Shown here: one piece after another, positions 9,839-20,295 of the stretch
How the letters are laid out: each line of letters starts with the position of its first letter
How positions within the stretch are numbered: the first letter of the stretch is position 1
Assembly: GCF_020524765.1 (NCBI RefSeq)
Contig: NZ_JAIVLR010000003.1
Location: 81,293 to 145,292 of the forward strand
Direction of reading: 5' to 3'
DNA from: Qipengyuania gaetbuli
Lineage (GTDB): Bacteria > Pseudomonadota > Alphaproteobacteria > Sphingomonadales > Sphingomonadaceae
DNA length: 64,000 nucleotides
The notes under the pieces: generated by a model
The model's input: the letters and a program-made list of their open reading frames with translations, nothing else
Told to the model about the DNA's origin: nothing
Database searches by the model: none
Translations under genes and position numbers: made by a program

Positions 9839-11979
9839 TGGGCCTGTTTTCGAAACGACGCGGGATTTCAGGACGTCCGAAAGACCTCGTCAGCCAGACC
9901 ACGCTCGACAATGCCTTTGACCGGCGCACCTTTGTCGTCGCTGCCGGAATGGGCGGGCTCGGCACGATCCTTGCCGGCCGTATGGCCTATATCGCCATTG
10001 CCGAGAACGAGCGCTGGGTGCTGGAATCGGAAAGCAACAGGGTCAACTTGTCGCTCATCCCGCCGCGGCGCGGCTGGATCCTCGATCGCAACGGCGCGCC
10101 GCTCGCATCCAACCGTGCCGACTTCCGCGTGGACGTCATCCCCGACCGGATGAAGGATGCGCAGAAGACCATCGATGCGCTGGCCGATATCCTCGACCTC
10201 GAAGCGACCACCGTCGCCGACATCACCAAGCGGATCGACGATGCGCGCGGCTTCCAGCCCGTGGAGGTCGCAACCGGGCTCGATTACGACCAGTTCGCTG
10301 CGATCAGCGTGCGCCTGCCGGACCTGCCGGGCGTGGTCCCGCAGCGCGGTTTCTCCCGTTTCTATCCGACCGGCCCGAGCGTCGGGCATCTCATCGGCTA
10401 TGTTGGCCCCGCCTCTGCCGAGGAATACGAAGAGAACCCCGACCCCATCCTGATCACGCCCGGCTACAAGATCGGCAAGGACGGGCTGGAAAAGCAGTTC
10501 GAACAGGAATTGCGCGGACAGCCCGGCGCCCGCCGCGTCGAAGTGACCGCATCGGGCCGCATCGTGCGTGACCTGGAAACCCGCGAGGACGTACAGGGAG
10601 ATCCCATTCGCCTGACGATCGACGGTCCGTTGCAGGACTATGCCGCGCGCCGGATCGGCCTTGAAAGCGGCTCTGTCGTCGTAATGGATTGCGAGACTGG
10701 CGACCTGCTTTGCATGGCCTCCATGCCCAGCTTCGATCCGAACAGTTTTTCCGCCGGTATCGGCCGCGTCGAATATTCGATGCTGCGCGATGATGAACGC
10801 GTGCCGCTGCGCAACAAGGTATTGAAGGGACTCTATCCGCCCGGATCGACCGTCAAGCCGATGGTCTCGATGGCGTTCCTCAAGGAAGGCCTCGACCCGG
10901 ACGAGACCGTGTTCTGCGGCGGCGGCCTCAGGGTCGGCAACCGCGTGTTCCGCTGCTGGAAACGCGGCGGCCACGGCACGGTCAACATGGCCAAGGGCAT
11001 CTACCAGTCCTGCGACGTCTATTATTACCACTTCGCCCAGCGCATCGGCATGGACCCGATCGCCGCGATGGCGAAGCGGTGCGGCATGGGCCAGCAATTC
11101 GAGCTACCCGTAACCAGCCAGTTCTATGGCACGGTGCCGGACCCGGCTTGGAAAATGCAGAAATACGGGCGCGAATGGGCAGCCTTCGATACCGTGAACG
11201 CGACCATCGGCCAGGGGTACATGCTGTCGAACCCGCTGCAGCTGGCAGTGATGAGCGCGCGCCTTGCGACGGGTCGCCATGTCGAGCCAAGGCTCGTTTC
11301 GACCACGCCGGTAAAGGGTTTCGAGCAGGTCGATTTCCCTGAAGAGCATGTGAAATACGTACGTCAGGCGATGAGCGACGTGGTCAACGGCCCCGGCACT
11401 GCGGGGCGAGGTCGCCTGCCCTTCGACGACATCCTGATGGCCGGCAAGACCGGGACTGCGCAAGTCGTCGGCCTCAACCTGTCGGACGGCAAGAGCGGCC
11501 CGTGGAAGTACCGTGACCACGGCCTTTTTATTTTCTTCGCCCCCTTCGACAAGCCGAAGTACGCCGGCGCTGTCGTGATCGAGCACGGCGGCGGCTCGGG
11601 TGCCGCCTACCCGATCGCACGCGACGTGATGACCTTCCTGTTCGATCCAGCGAAGGGCATGGACGCCCTTCGCGCGCTCGAAAGCCAGTGGGGCGGCACA
11701 GCGCAGCAGCGTCTTGATGCGAAATACCGCGCCTATGCGATGGCAGCGGGCGAGGCAGTCGAGCCGGTCCCCGCCCGCGACGAGGAAATCTTCGACAAGG
11801 TCGAGGCCGAGGCCCGCGTCGCCGCACGTCAGCCCGAAACGATCGCCAACGAATCTGTCCAGCCCCGTGTCGACACGTCCGAAAGCGAACGGAGCCCGCC
11901 TCCCAGCGCGGTGCCCTCCCCGGTGCCCAGTCCCACGGCGTCACCAGCGGCTGCGCCCGCAACTGGCCCGACACAATGA
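9838..11979 (+). CDS. mrdA: Peptidoglycan transpeptidase PBP2
   Basis: A 713-residue class B penicillin-binding protein. One membrane helix (about residues 38-58) is followed by the pedestal domain, then a transpeptidase domain with the nucleophile motif S-T-V-K near residue 337, S-C-D near 390 and K-T-G-T near 536. PGSTVKPM and QGYMLSNPLQLA are typical of PBP2. It cross-links side-wall peptidoglycan with RodA. The start is the ATG overlapping the mreD stop; the frame stays open far upstream, but that part is not PBP2-like. The last 70 residues are a Pro/Ser/Ala-rich low-complexity tail, longer than in enterobacterial PBP2. Confidence 0.95.
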   Translation: MGLFSKRRGISGRPKDLVSQTTLDNAFDRRTFVVAAGMGGLGTILAGRMAYIAIAENERWVLESESNRVNLSLIPPRRGWILDRNGAPLASNRADFRVDVIPDRMKDAQKTIDALADILDLEATTVADITKRIDDARGFQPVEVATGLDYDQFAAISVRLPDLPGVVPQRGFSRFYPTGPSVGHLIGYVGPASAEEYEENPDPILITPGYKIGKDGLEKQFEQELRGQPGARRVEVTASGRIVRDLETREDVQGDPIRLTIDGPLQDYAARRIGLESGSVVVMDCETGDLLCMASMPSFDPNSFSAGIGRVEYSMLRDDERVPLRNKVLKGLYPPGSTVKPMVSMAFLKEGLDPDETVFCGGGLRVGNRVFRCWKRGGHGTVNMAKGIYQSCDVYYYHFAQRIGMDPIAAMAKRCGMGQQFELPVTSQFYGTVPDPAWKMQKYGREWAAFDTVNATIGQGYMLSNPLQLAVMSARLATGRHVEPRLVSTTPVKGFEQVDFPEEHVKYVRQAMSDVVNGPGTAGRGRLPFDDILMAGKTGTAQVVGLNLSDGKSGPWKYRDHGLFIFFAPFDKPKYAGAVVIEHGGGSGAAYPIARDVMTFLFDPAKGMDALRALESQWGGTAQQRLDAKYRAYAMAAGEAVEPVPARDEEIFDKVEAEARVAARQPETIANESVQPRVDTSESERSPPPSAVPSPVPSPTASPAAAPATGPTQ

Positions 11980-13094
11980 CGAGTATCGTCCCCGCCCCCG
12001 TCGCGCGGCAGCCGTGGATGATGCTGTTCCCGCTGGTCGGCCTCATCGCATTCGGCGCACTGGTGCTGACCTCGGCAGCAGCGGGCGATTTTTCGCGCTA
12101 CGCGGAATCACACCTCATCCGCTTTGCCATCTTCCTGACCATGGCGATCGTGATCTCGCGGTTCTCCAAGGACCTCGTCACCTTCTTCGCCTACCCCGGC
12201 TATATCGTGATCCTGCTGCTACTGATGGCGGTAGAGATCATGGGTACACTCGGTGGGGGAAGCCAGCGATGGCTCGAAGTCGGACCGATCCGCATCCAGC
12301 CCTCGGAACTCATGAAACCGGCTGTCGTCGTGGCACTCGCCCGCTTCTACGACACGCTTCCGGTGGGCATGGTGCCGACGTGGCGCGCGTTGATACCGGC
12401 AGGCGCGCTTATCATTTTCCCCATGGCCTTCGTGCTCCTGCAGCCCGACCTCGGTACGTCACTTGCGATCGGATTTGGCGGTGGACTCGTGATGTTTTTC
12501 GCAGGGCTGCCACTGCGCTGGTTCCTGATGGCGGGGGCTGCGGGCCTGGCCGCCATCCCGTTCGCGTTCTTCTTCGCGCTGAAGCCCTACCAGCAGGACC
12601 GCGTCACGACCTTCCTCGATCCGGAAAGCGACCCGCTGGGCGAAGGGTACCAGATCACCCAGTCAAAGATCGCCATCGGTTCCGGGGGCCTCACCGGAAA
12701 GGGCTTCAACGAAGGTTCGCAGAGCCACCTCAATTACCTGCCGGAACCGCATACCGATTTCGTATTCGCGACCATGGCCGAAGAATGGGGGCTCATGGGC
12801 GGGCTTTTCGTCATGGGTTGCTTTGCGCTCATCCTGGGCTGGGGCTTCAAGGTGGCGCGGGAAAGTACGGACAGGTTGGGCAAATTGCTCGCAGCCGGCA
12901 TGACCGCCACAATCTTCTTCTTCGTCGCCATCAATCTCATGATGGTTATGGGCTTTGCGCCGGTGGTCGGTATTCCGCTGCCTTTCGTGAGCCATGGCGG
13001 CAGTTCGATGATGACCAACATGATCTGCATCGGAGTGCTGATGATGGTCAATCGGTGGAACCGGAACGCCCCTCGCCGCGGCCTTTTGTCGTGA
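11976..13094 (+). CDS. rodA: Peptidoglycan glycosyltransferase RodA
   Basis: A SEDS-family polymerase of 372 residues with about ten membrane helices. SEDS signatures are present: GGSQRWLEVGPIRIQPSELMK near residues 90-110, LQPDLGTS with the catalytic-site Asp, GKGFNEGSQSHLNYLPEPHTDFVFA in the large loop, and the terminal PFVSHGGSSM. RodA polymerises lipid II glycan strands and works as a pair with PBP2. Its ATG overlaps the mrdA stop (ATGA). It is the last gene of the elongasome operon; a tRNA gene follows after about 105 bp. Confidence 0.96.
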   Translation: MTSIVPAPVARQPWMMLFPLVGLIAFGALVLTSAAAGDFSRYAESHLIRFAIFLTMAIVISRFSKDLVTFFAYPGYIVILLLLMAVEIMGTLGGGSQRWLEVGPIRIQPSELMKPAVVVALARFYDTLPVGMVPTWRALIPAGALIIFPMAFVLLQPDLGTSLAIGFGGGLVMFFAGLPLRWFLMAGAAGLAAIPFAFFFALKPYQQDRVTTFLDPESDPLGEGYQITQSKIAIGSGGLTGKGFNEGSQSHLNYLPEPHTDFVFATMAEEWGLMGGLFVMGCFALILGWGFKVARESTDRLGKLLAAGMTATIFFFVAINLMMVMGFAPVVGIPLPFVSHGGSSMMTNMICIGVLMMVNRWNRNAPRRGLLS

Positions 13095-13201
13095 GTGCGT
13101 TTTAGCCCTTTCAATCCGCGAAGCACCCGCTATATGAGCGCCTCCCCCGAGTCGGGGACCACCCGCACCACCGGGTCGGAACGCGGCAAGATCGCGAGAG
13201 T

Positions 13202-13277
<76 letters not shown>

Positions 13278-13320
13278 TTTCCTCACAATTTGAAAGCGTT
13301 ACCCCTTCCTGGGGGCATCC

Positions 13321-13371
13321 TGTCATGTCGTGATGTGACATCGTGCTTGGCTATCACATTTTGATGTGATA
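13321..13371 (+). promoter_or_regulatory. Two tandem 20-bp operators upstream of the HTH-RibB gene
   Basis: Two inverted repeats of identical layout (8-bp arm, 4-bp spacer, 8-bp arm) lie 31 bp apart, about three helical turns. The proximal one at 13352-13371 is perfect: TATCACAT, TTTG, ATGTGATA. The distal one at 13321-13340 is TGTCATGT, CGTG, ATGTGACA, matching at six of eight arm positions. The proximal operator ends 11 bp before the ribB start. Since that gene encodes its own helix-turn-helix domain, the simplest reading is autoregulation. No FMN riboswitch is present in the short leader. Confidence 0.7.
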
Positions 13372-13382
13372 CCTGGCCGCCT

Positions 13383-14621
13383 ATGAACACAATCGAAAAA
13401 GTTCGCACGCTCGTCTCGCAAGGCCTCATGACCCGCGCCGGGCTTGCCCGCGCTGCCGGGCTCCATGCCAACACCTTGCGCGATTGCGCTGAGGACAGCT
13501 GGAACCCCACTGCCGACACGCTCAGCAAGCTCGAAGCGTTCCTCGAAGCGAATGACGAAACGCCGGTGATTGTCGGGGCCGAAGAGATCATCGACGAGGC
13601 CCGCAACGGCCGGATGTTCATCCTGGTCGACGACGAGGACCGCGAAAACGAAGGCGACCTCATCATTCCCGCCCAGATGGCGACCCCCAACGCCATCAAC
13701 TTCATGGCCACCCACGGCCGGGGCCTGATCTGCCTCGCACTCGACCGCAAGCGGGTCGATGCGCTTGGCCTCCAGCCCATGAGCCGCGACAATCGCGAGA
13801 GCATGCAAACGGCCTTCACCACCTCGATCGAGGCCAAGGAAGGCGTCACCACCGGCATCAGCGCCGCCGACCGTTCGCGCACGGTCTCCGTCGCCATCGA
13901 CAGCACCAAGGGGCCCGAGGACATCGTCACCCCGGGCCATGTCTTCCCCCTCGCCGCGCGCGACGGCGGCGTGCTGGTGCGCGCCGGCCATACCGAGGCT
14001 GCAGTCGATATCTCGCGCCTTGCCGGCCTCAATCCTTCGGGCGTCATCTGCGAGATCATGAACGAGGACGGGACCATGTCGCGCCTCGATGACCTCGTCG
14101 TTTTCGCGCGCAAGCACGACATGAAGATCGGCACCATCCGCGACCTGATCGAATACCGCATGCGTCACGATCACCTGGTCGAGCGGATTACCGAAGACAG
14201 CTTCGAATCCGACTACGGCGGCACCTGGCGGATGATGACCTACCGCAACAAGGTCGACGGCAGCGAAAGCTACGTCCTCCAGAAGGGCGAGGTGAAGGAA
14301 GGCCAGCCCACCCTCACCCGCGTCCACCCGATCTCCATCTTCGACGATGTGCTGGGCAAGCCCGGCCCCCGCAAGCGCACCCTCCAGCGCGCGATGCAGG
14401 CGGTGGGTGAACACGGTTCGGGCGTGATCGTCATCATCACCGGCCGCCCGGCCACCGGCTATGGCGAGAGCGAGGCCCAGCGTAACGTCGGCATCGGTTC
14501 GCAGATCCTTGCCGACCTGGGTGTCGAGGACATGATCCTGCTCAGCAATTCACAGCCCAATGTCGTCGCGATCGAAGGCTACGGCCTCAACATCGTCGAT
14601 CACCTTCCCATTCCGGAGTAA
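13383..14621 (+). CDS. ribB: HTH-domain fusion: 3,4-dihydroxy-2-butanone-4-phosphate synthase with degenerate GTP cyclohydrolase II domain (RibBX type)
   Basis: A 412-residue protein in three parts. Residues 1-57 form a Xre-like helix-turn-helix (RAGLARAAGLHANTLRDC, then NPTADTLSKLEAFL). Residues 60-265 are RibB, which turns ribulose 5-phosphate into the four-carbon unit of riboflavin; DDEDRENEGDLI near residue 81 and the TPGHVFPL segment are intact. Residues 270-412 resemble GTP cyclohydrolase II but lack the cysteines that bind its zinc, so RibA activity is unlikely. RibB fused to an inactive RibA-like domain is known in alphaproteobacteria as RibBX; the DNA-binding N-terminus is the unusual part. 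ribH follows after 6 bp. Confidence 0.9.
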   Translation: MNTIEKVRTLVSQGLMTRAGLARAAGLHANTLRDCAEDSWNPTADTLSKLEAFLEANDETPVIVGAEEIIDEARNGRMFILVDDEDRENEGDLIIPAQMATPNAINFMATHGRGLICLALDRKRVDALGLQPMSRDNRESMQTAFTTSIEAKEGVTTGISAADRSRTVSVAIDSTKGPEDIVTPGHVFPLAARDGGVLVRAGHTEAAVDISRLAGLNPSGVICEIMNEDGTMSRLDDLVVFARKHDMKIGTIRDLIEYRMRHDHLVERITEDSFESDYGGTWRMMTYRNKVDGSESYVLQKGEVKEGQPTLTRVHPISIFDDVLGKPGPRKRTLQRAMQAVGEHGSGVIVIITGRPATGYGESEAQRNVGIGSQILADLGVEDMILLSNSQPNVVAIEGYGLNIVDHLPIPE

Positions 14622-14627
14622 CCACGC

Positions 14628-15050
14628 ATGGCAAACTTCCTCATCGTCGAAGCGCGCTTCTACGACCACTTGAACGACATGCTGGTTGCCGGCGCCCGCG
14701 CCGCACTGGAAGCCGAAGGCCATAGCGTCGATGTACTGACCGTGCCCGGCGCGCTCGAAGTGCCCGGTGCGATTGCCATGGCAGCAGAACGCGGCCGCTA
14801 CGACGGCTTCGTTGCCATCGGCGTCGTCATTCGCGGCGAAACCTATCACTTCGAGATCGTCGCCGGCGAAAGCGCGCGCGGCATCATGGCGCTGACCATG
14901 GACGGCATCGCCATCGGCAATGGCATCCTGACTGTCGAGAATGAGGAACAGGCCATCGTCCGCGCCGATCCGAAGCAGAAGGACAAGGGCGGCGAAGCGG
15001 CCAAGGCTGCGCTAGCCCTGCTCGACCTCCAGTCCCGCTTCGGGGCCTAG
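14628..15050 (+). CDS. ribH: 6,7-dimethyl-8-ribityllumazine synthase
   Basis: A 140-residue lumazine synthase that joins the RibB product with the ribityl-pyrimidine in the penultimate step of riboflavin synthesis. The substrate-binding segments are present: GALEVPGAI near residue 44, [14 protein letters not shown] with the catalytic His near residue 75, and GNGILTVEN. The [21 protein letters not shown] helix is typical of the family. It starts 6 bp after ribB and is surely in the same operon. Its last four bases overlap the end of the opposing lipocalin-like gene, so no terminator separates the two. Confidence 0.95.
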   Translation: MANFLIVEARFYDHLNDMLVAGARAALEAEGHSVDVLTVPGALEVPGAIAMAAERGRYDGFVAIGVVIRGETYHFEIVAGESARGIMALTMDGIAIGNGILTVENEEQAIVRADPKQKDKGGEAAKAALALLDLQSRFGA

Positions 15051-16138
15051 TCCGCCCCGTCGAGAAAACTGCTGAGCCCCAGGGGCGCGAAAGGCCCCAG
15101 GATAAGCTGTTCGAAGACACCGATCCCTTCACGCCCGTCGCTGCCGGTCACGCGCACCGGTATCTGGACGTGGAGGTTTTCCGGCGAAAGCGGATCGAGG
15201 GCAGCAAGGTCGATGTCCTCCCGCTCCACACGCAGCGGCCCGTGGTGCATACCGTGTCCCCATACCGGATGGGTGTAGCCGAGGCCGCGCATCTGGAACC
15301 GGCCCAGCGGTTCGAAGCTCACCTGCTCCGGCGCGCCCTTCAGCGCGAGCGACAGGGTCCCGCCCGATGGCCAACGCGTGCCCGCCGTCAGGCGCGTGCG
15401 CATGCTGCCGTGTCCTTCCGCGATATCCTGCGCATCTGCCCCGTCTGGCGCCCAGGCAGCGCGCGTGTTCCAGGCGTCGCCCATCTCGTCGTTGTTGACG
15501 TGGAAGAACAGGCTGCCGTCACCGAAGTTGACCGGCGTCCATTGCCAGAAGAACCCCGACAGGTCGTGCCCGGGGATGGCCTGTGGGTCACGCTGGCCAA
15601 CTGGACGGATGCCCCAGCTGCGGTCGCGCGTTCCGGCGGTTCCTTCCGCAATCGCGTGGCGTTCTCCATCGAGGGATATCCAGCCCCGGCAGTGACCGTT
15701 CTGGGTCATGCGCGTGTAATCCATGAAAGCACGCGGGCCGAGGCGGCGGATGAAACGCGGCTCCTCGATCGGGAAGGCGCGACCGGTGAAAGTGAATTCT
15801 GCGGAGATTCCGTCGGTTTCCTCGACCGTGACCTTCAACGCGTGGAGCGGCTCGACCACCTCGATCGAAATGGGGCCGCAGCGCAGCGCCATGCGTTCCA
15901 TCTGCATCTCGGCACTGGCATGGATGCAGTACTGCACGTCGCCGCGGATGAAGCTGAAATGGGCATCCACGATATCGAGGTGCGGATAGATGCCGAAGGC
16001 GCAGGCGAAGAAGCCGCTGCCGTCGGGCGCATAGCCGTTGAAGAAATAGCGGTCGTAGAAATTCCGGTCGGTGCCGGAATAGGCGATCGGTTCCGGTGTC
16101 TGGTGGACCGGAAACTCGTCCCCGCGTGAAAGGACCAT
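15047..16138 (-). CDS. Lipocalin-like (CrtC/AttH-type fold) protein of unknown function
   Basis: A soluble 363-residue protein rich in beta strands and aromatic residues, with no signal peptide. Segments such as [26 protein letters not shown] and [19 protein letters not shown] recall the two-lobed lipocalin-like family that includes carotenoid hydratase CrtC and AttH; the link is by pattern only. Its ATG overlaps the stop of the upstream kinase-like gene (TGATG), so the two are translated together. Similar pairs of a lipocalin-like protein and an aminoglycoside-kinase-like protein may act on lipid- or CoA-linked compounds, but the substrate is unknown. Confidence 0.6.
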   Translation of the reverse strand: MVLSRGDEFPVHQTPEPIAYSGTDRNFYDRYFFNGYAPDGSGFFACAFGIYPHLDIVDAHFSFIRGDVQYCIHASAEMQMERMALRCGPISIEVVEPLHALKVTVEETDGISAEFTFTGRAFPIEEPRFIRRLGPRAFMDYTRMTQNGHCRGWISLDGERHAIAEGTAGTRDRSWGIRPVGQRDPQAIPGHDLSGFFWQWTPVNFGDGSLFFHVNNDEMGDAWNTRAAWAPDGADAQDIAEGHGSMRTRLTAGTRWPSGGTLSLALKGAPEQVSFEPLGRFQMRGLGYTHPVWGHGMHHGPLRVEREDIDLAALDPLSPENLHVQIPVRVTGSDGREGIGVFEQLILGPFAPLGLSSFLDGAD

Positions 16139-17196
16139 CAGTGTGCCTCCTTCATAGCGCCGATACTGTCATGCTTCAGGGCCAGCGCACAGGCCCCGCG
16201 GGCCATCGACAGGAAATTTGCGTCGCCGCGCTCGGTCCGTTCGACGAAAGCGGCGCTGAAAACAGCGGTCGACAGGCCGTGCAGAATGCCTCTGCGGTAA
16301 TCGCCGTGGATACCTGCACGGGTAAGCGACACCCCGCGCCTCTCCATTTCCGCCAGATAGAGATCGAGCAGTTCGTCCTCATGGGCGAGCCCGAGAGGAC
16401 CGATACCGCAGCCCAGGAAATAGCCGATGTCCGTCATGGCCATGCCGGGTGCTACGGTTTGCCAGTCGAGAATGGCTACGGGTTCAGCCCCACCGCGGAT
16501 ATCGAAAAGCATGTTATCGAGGCGGAAGTCACCGTGGATCAGGCACTGGTGCCGATGCTCCTGGTGTATTTGCGAGCCGTAAACCTCGGCGAACTCCTCG
16601 CACACGGTCATGAACTCGGGCTCCAGGGTGTCCTTGTACCTCTCGCGGAAGATGGCTTGTGCATGCGGGTACATCAAAGCCACGCGCTCGGCGACGGCGG
16701 GCGAAGGGACGATCCATTCGGCCTCGATTATCGAAGCCTTGCCCCAACTGGGCGCGTGGATTGCTGCGGCCTGGCGAATTGCCGCGCGTGCATCGTCAAG
16801 CGTGCAACCGGCGATCTGGTCTCCTTGCCGCGCAGGACCGAGATCCTCGAAAATCAGGCAGAACCGGTGGCCTTCCTCGCAGGTGGCGGCAAAGTGGACT
16901 TGCGGCACGCGGACATCGAGCTGGGGTGCGACATCGCGGTAGAACAGCACTTCCTTGCGATAGAGCCCGAACATCGCGGCGGTTTCGCGGCTGGTGGCAT
17001 CGGCTGCGGGGAACTTGCCCGCCAGTGTCGCAGGGGTCGACGCACCAACCTCGGGCCCTTGCAGCGTGAAGCGAACGCTGTCGCCTACCTGTCCAGTGCC
17101 GATGGGCTTCCACGAGACACCGGTTATCTCCGAACCGAGCATCGCGGACAGCCATGGCGCCGTCACTTCATCCGGATGGACCGGGAATTCTCCCAT
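16138..17196 (-). CDS. Phosphotransferase of the APH/choline-kinase-like family
   Basis: A 352-residue kinase-like protein. The Brenner motif HGDFRLDNML near residue 222 supplies the catalytic Asp and Asn, and AILDWQTVAPG near residue 244 the metal-binding Asp. The N-terminal lobe contains the substrate-phosphate region of APH-fold kinases. Bacterial members phosphorylate small hydroxylated compounds or act on acyl-CoA-related substrates; this one is not close enough to resistance enzymes to be called one. It is first of a two-gene unit with the lipocalin-like gene and ends in a one-base overlap with it. Confidence 0.83.
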   Translation of the reverse strand: MGEFPVHPDEVTAPWLSAMLGSEITGVSWKPIGTGQVGDSVRFTLQGPEVGASTPATLAGKFPAADATSRETAAMFGLYRKEVLFYRDVAPQLDVRVPQVHFAATCEEGHRFCLIFEDLGPARQGDQIAGCTLDDARAAIRQAAAIHAPSWGKASIIEAEWIVPSPAVAERVALMYPHAQAIFRERYKDTLEPEFMTVCEEFAEVYGSQIHQEHRHQCLIHGDFRLDNMLFDIRGGAEPVAILDWQTVAPGMAMTDIGYFLGCGIGPLGLAHEDELLDLYLAEMERRGVSLTRAGIHGDYRRGILHGLSTAVFSAAFVERTERGDANFLSMARGACALALKHDSIGAMKEAH

Positions 17197-17282
17197 GCAA
17201 TTCCTTCCTCTCCCCTAGGTAGAGAAGGCTAGCCACCGGAAAAGAACATGGCAATCGAAGCGCGTTATCGGTTGCGGACAGA

Positions 17283-18841
<1,559 letters not shown>

Positions 18842-18891
18842 TCATGCCTGATACCCGGGATGAATAGGTATTTGACGGGAAGGACAGGCTG

Positions 18892-19533
18892 ATGGCCGCA
18901 GACAAGAAGACGACCGGTTCGAAGAAACGAACCACCACCGCACAGCAGAAATCAACCACCCGGAAGAAGCCCGTGAAAACGGTAGCCAAGAAGGGTGCAG
19001 CAAAGGAGAAGGCGCCCGTGACCAACACCGCCACCGATAACAACGACACCACCTCCGGTACCGCGCACCGCGCCGAAGCGAAGAGCCGGTTCAACGCCGC
19101 TCTCGAAGAAGCCAAGGCCGGTGCCGCCGCACTTCGCGCCGAAGGCAAGGAACGCGCCGCCGCCTACCGCGGCCAGGCCAAGGGCAAGGGCGAAGACTGG
19201 GTCGCCGAAGCCAAGACCTACGGCACCGAAGCCCGCGTCAAGGGCAAGGAACTCGCCACCGAAGGCAAGGTGAAGACCAGCGAGGGCCTGCGTGCCCTCA
19301 GCCGCACGATTAGCGACAATGCCTACCAGGTCGATGAGAAGCTTGGCTCGAAGTACGGCGAGTACGCCCGCACCGCGTCCAAGTCGCTCGACGACTACGC
19401 CGGCAAGCTCGACGACAAGAGCGTCGACGACCTCGTCGAGGACGGCCGCCAATTCGTCCGCAAGAGCCCGGGACTGGCCATCGGTATTGCAGCCGCTGCC
19501 GGTTTCATGCTTTCTCGCCTCTTCCGTCGCTGA
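18892..19533 (+). CDS. Histone-H1-like N-terminus with DUF883/ElaB-type membrane anchor
   Basis: A 213-residue protein in three parts. The first 50 residues are extremely rich in Lys, Ala and Thr (KKTTGSKKRTTTAQQKSTTRKK), like bacterial histone-H1-type tails. The middle is a long charged helix with repeated A-x-x-K/E patterns. The C-terminus ends with a glycine-rich membrane helix (PGLAIGIAAAAGFMLSRLFRR), the hallmark of ElaB/YqjD (DUF883) proteins, which tether ribosomes or other cargo to the membrane in stressed or stationary cells. The basic tail could bind nucleic acid or anionic envelope material. It is driven by an EcfG-type promoter and leads a four-gene cluster. Confidence 0.78.
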   Translation: MAADKKTTGSKKRTTTAQQKSTTRKKPVKTVAKKGAAKEKAPVTNTATDNNDTTSGTAHRAEAKSRFNAALEEAKAGAAALRAEGKERAAAYRGQAKGKGEDWVAEAKTYGTEARVKGKELATEGKVKTSEGLRALSRTISDNAYQVDEKLGSKYGEYARTASKSLDDYAGKLDDKSVDDLVEDGRQFVRKSPGLAIGIAAAAGFMLSRLFRR

Positions 19534-19554
19534 TCAGTGACAAGAGGGGGCTCG

Positions 19555-19986
19555 ATGCTGGAAGAACAAGAGCGCGATGAAGCGCCGTACAACGGGCCGG
19601 TCGACCTGCCCGACAGTTACGAGCCTGATGAGGACGACCAGGAACCGCACGGTCCGTCGCTGACGGACGACATCATGGCCCTGCTCGAAGACGGCAGGAC
19701 CTATGCCGAGGCCGAAATGGCCTACCAGAAGAGCCGTGCGGGCTTTGCCGCAAACCGTTTCAAGGGCGCCATTGCTTTCGGGCTTGGCGCCTTTGGCGTC
19801 TTGCACCTCGCACTGATTGCCATGACGGTAGGTCTCGTTATCGCGCTGGTACCGCTGGTCGGGCCGTGGATTGCCACCGCTATCGTGACCGCCGCGCTGA
19901 TCGGACTCGGGCTGTTGTTCCTCAGCCTGCTGAAGACCCGCCTTGATGAAATCCGCGATGCATTTTCGGACAATGGCGATGAGTGA
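19555..19986 (+). CDS. Phage-holin-superfamily (YqjE-like) membrane protein
   Basis: A 143-residue protein with an acidic N-terminus, a cytoplasmic helix (YAEAEMAYQKSRAGFAANR) and two membrane helices at about residues 62-90 and 95-120, the layout of the Phage_holin_3_6/YqjE family. Despite the name such genes are chromosomal and usually sit next to ElaB/YqjD-type genes, as here. I start at ATG 19555 because of the purine-rich ribosome site GAGGGGG 6 bp upstream; a GTG at 19537 is a weaker alternative. Its stop overlaps the next gene by 8 bp. Confidence 0.8.
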   Translation: MLEEQERDEAPYNGPVDLPDSYEPDEDDQEPHGPSLTDDIMALLEDGRTYAEAEMAYQKSRAGFAANRFKGAIAFGLGAFGVLHLALIAMTVGLVIALVPLVGPWIATAIVTAALIGLGLLFLSLLKTRLDEIRDAFSDNGDE

Positions 19987-20293
19987 TCGCAAGACCCGGA
20001 TGTTGGCCGACCGCCACCTGCGCGATTCCGCGCGCGCGCTCGTTGAAGCCGATATCGAGAACCTGAAGGTCGGCTTCAACCAGAAGTCGCTGGGAGAACG
20101 CGCCTTCGACCGCGTTCGTGAAGGGGCGATCGACGTCTACGAAGAAGCGGTCGATGTCGCTGAAAACAACAAGGGCGCCCTCGCCGCCCTGCTCGCTGCC
20201 GTCATCGTGTGGTTCGCGCGCAACCCGCTGCTGTCCTTGCTCGGGCTTGGCGAGGAAGAAGAGGACGAAGAGTCCCTCGAAGACGACGAATAG
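19979..20293 (+). CDS. Small membrane-anchored protein of the stress cluster
   Basis: About 104 residues: a basic N-terminus (MSDRKTRMLADRHLR), an amphipathic region, one membrane helix (GALAALLAAVIVWFARNPLL) and an extremely acidic tail (EEEEDEESLEDDE). No named family is recognised. The start overlaps the holin-like gene by 8 bp, so the two are coupled; an ATG two codons earlier (19973) is possible. Its tail has the opposite charge to the lysine-rich head of the first cluster protein, so electrostatic pairing between the two is possible, though only inferred. Confidence 0.7.
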   Translation: MSDRKTRMLADRHLRDSARALVEADIENLKVGFNQKSLGERAFDRVREGAIDVYEEAVDVAENNKGALAALLAAVIVWFARNPLLSLLGLGEEEEDEESLEDDE

Positions 20294-20295
20294 AC

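Noticed and set aside
13352..13371. The ribB operator as a CRP/FNR site
   Set aside because: CRP sites read TGTGA-N6-TCACA; here the halves are in the opposite order (TCACA then TGTGA), so the match is only superficial.
13278..13382. FMN riboswitch before ribB
   Set aside because: The space of about 105 bp is too short for the aptamer and lacks its conserved loops; the repeats explain it better.
17250..17262. EcfG-type promoter before the small gene next to eno
   Set aside because: Reads AGAAC with 15-bp spacing to CGTT, deviating in both box and spacing.
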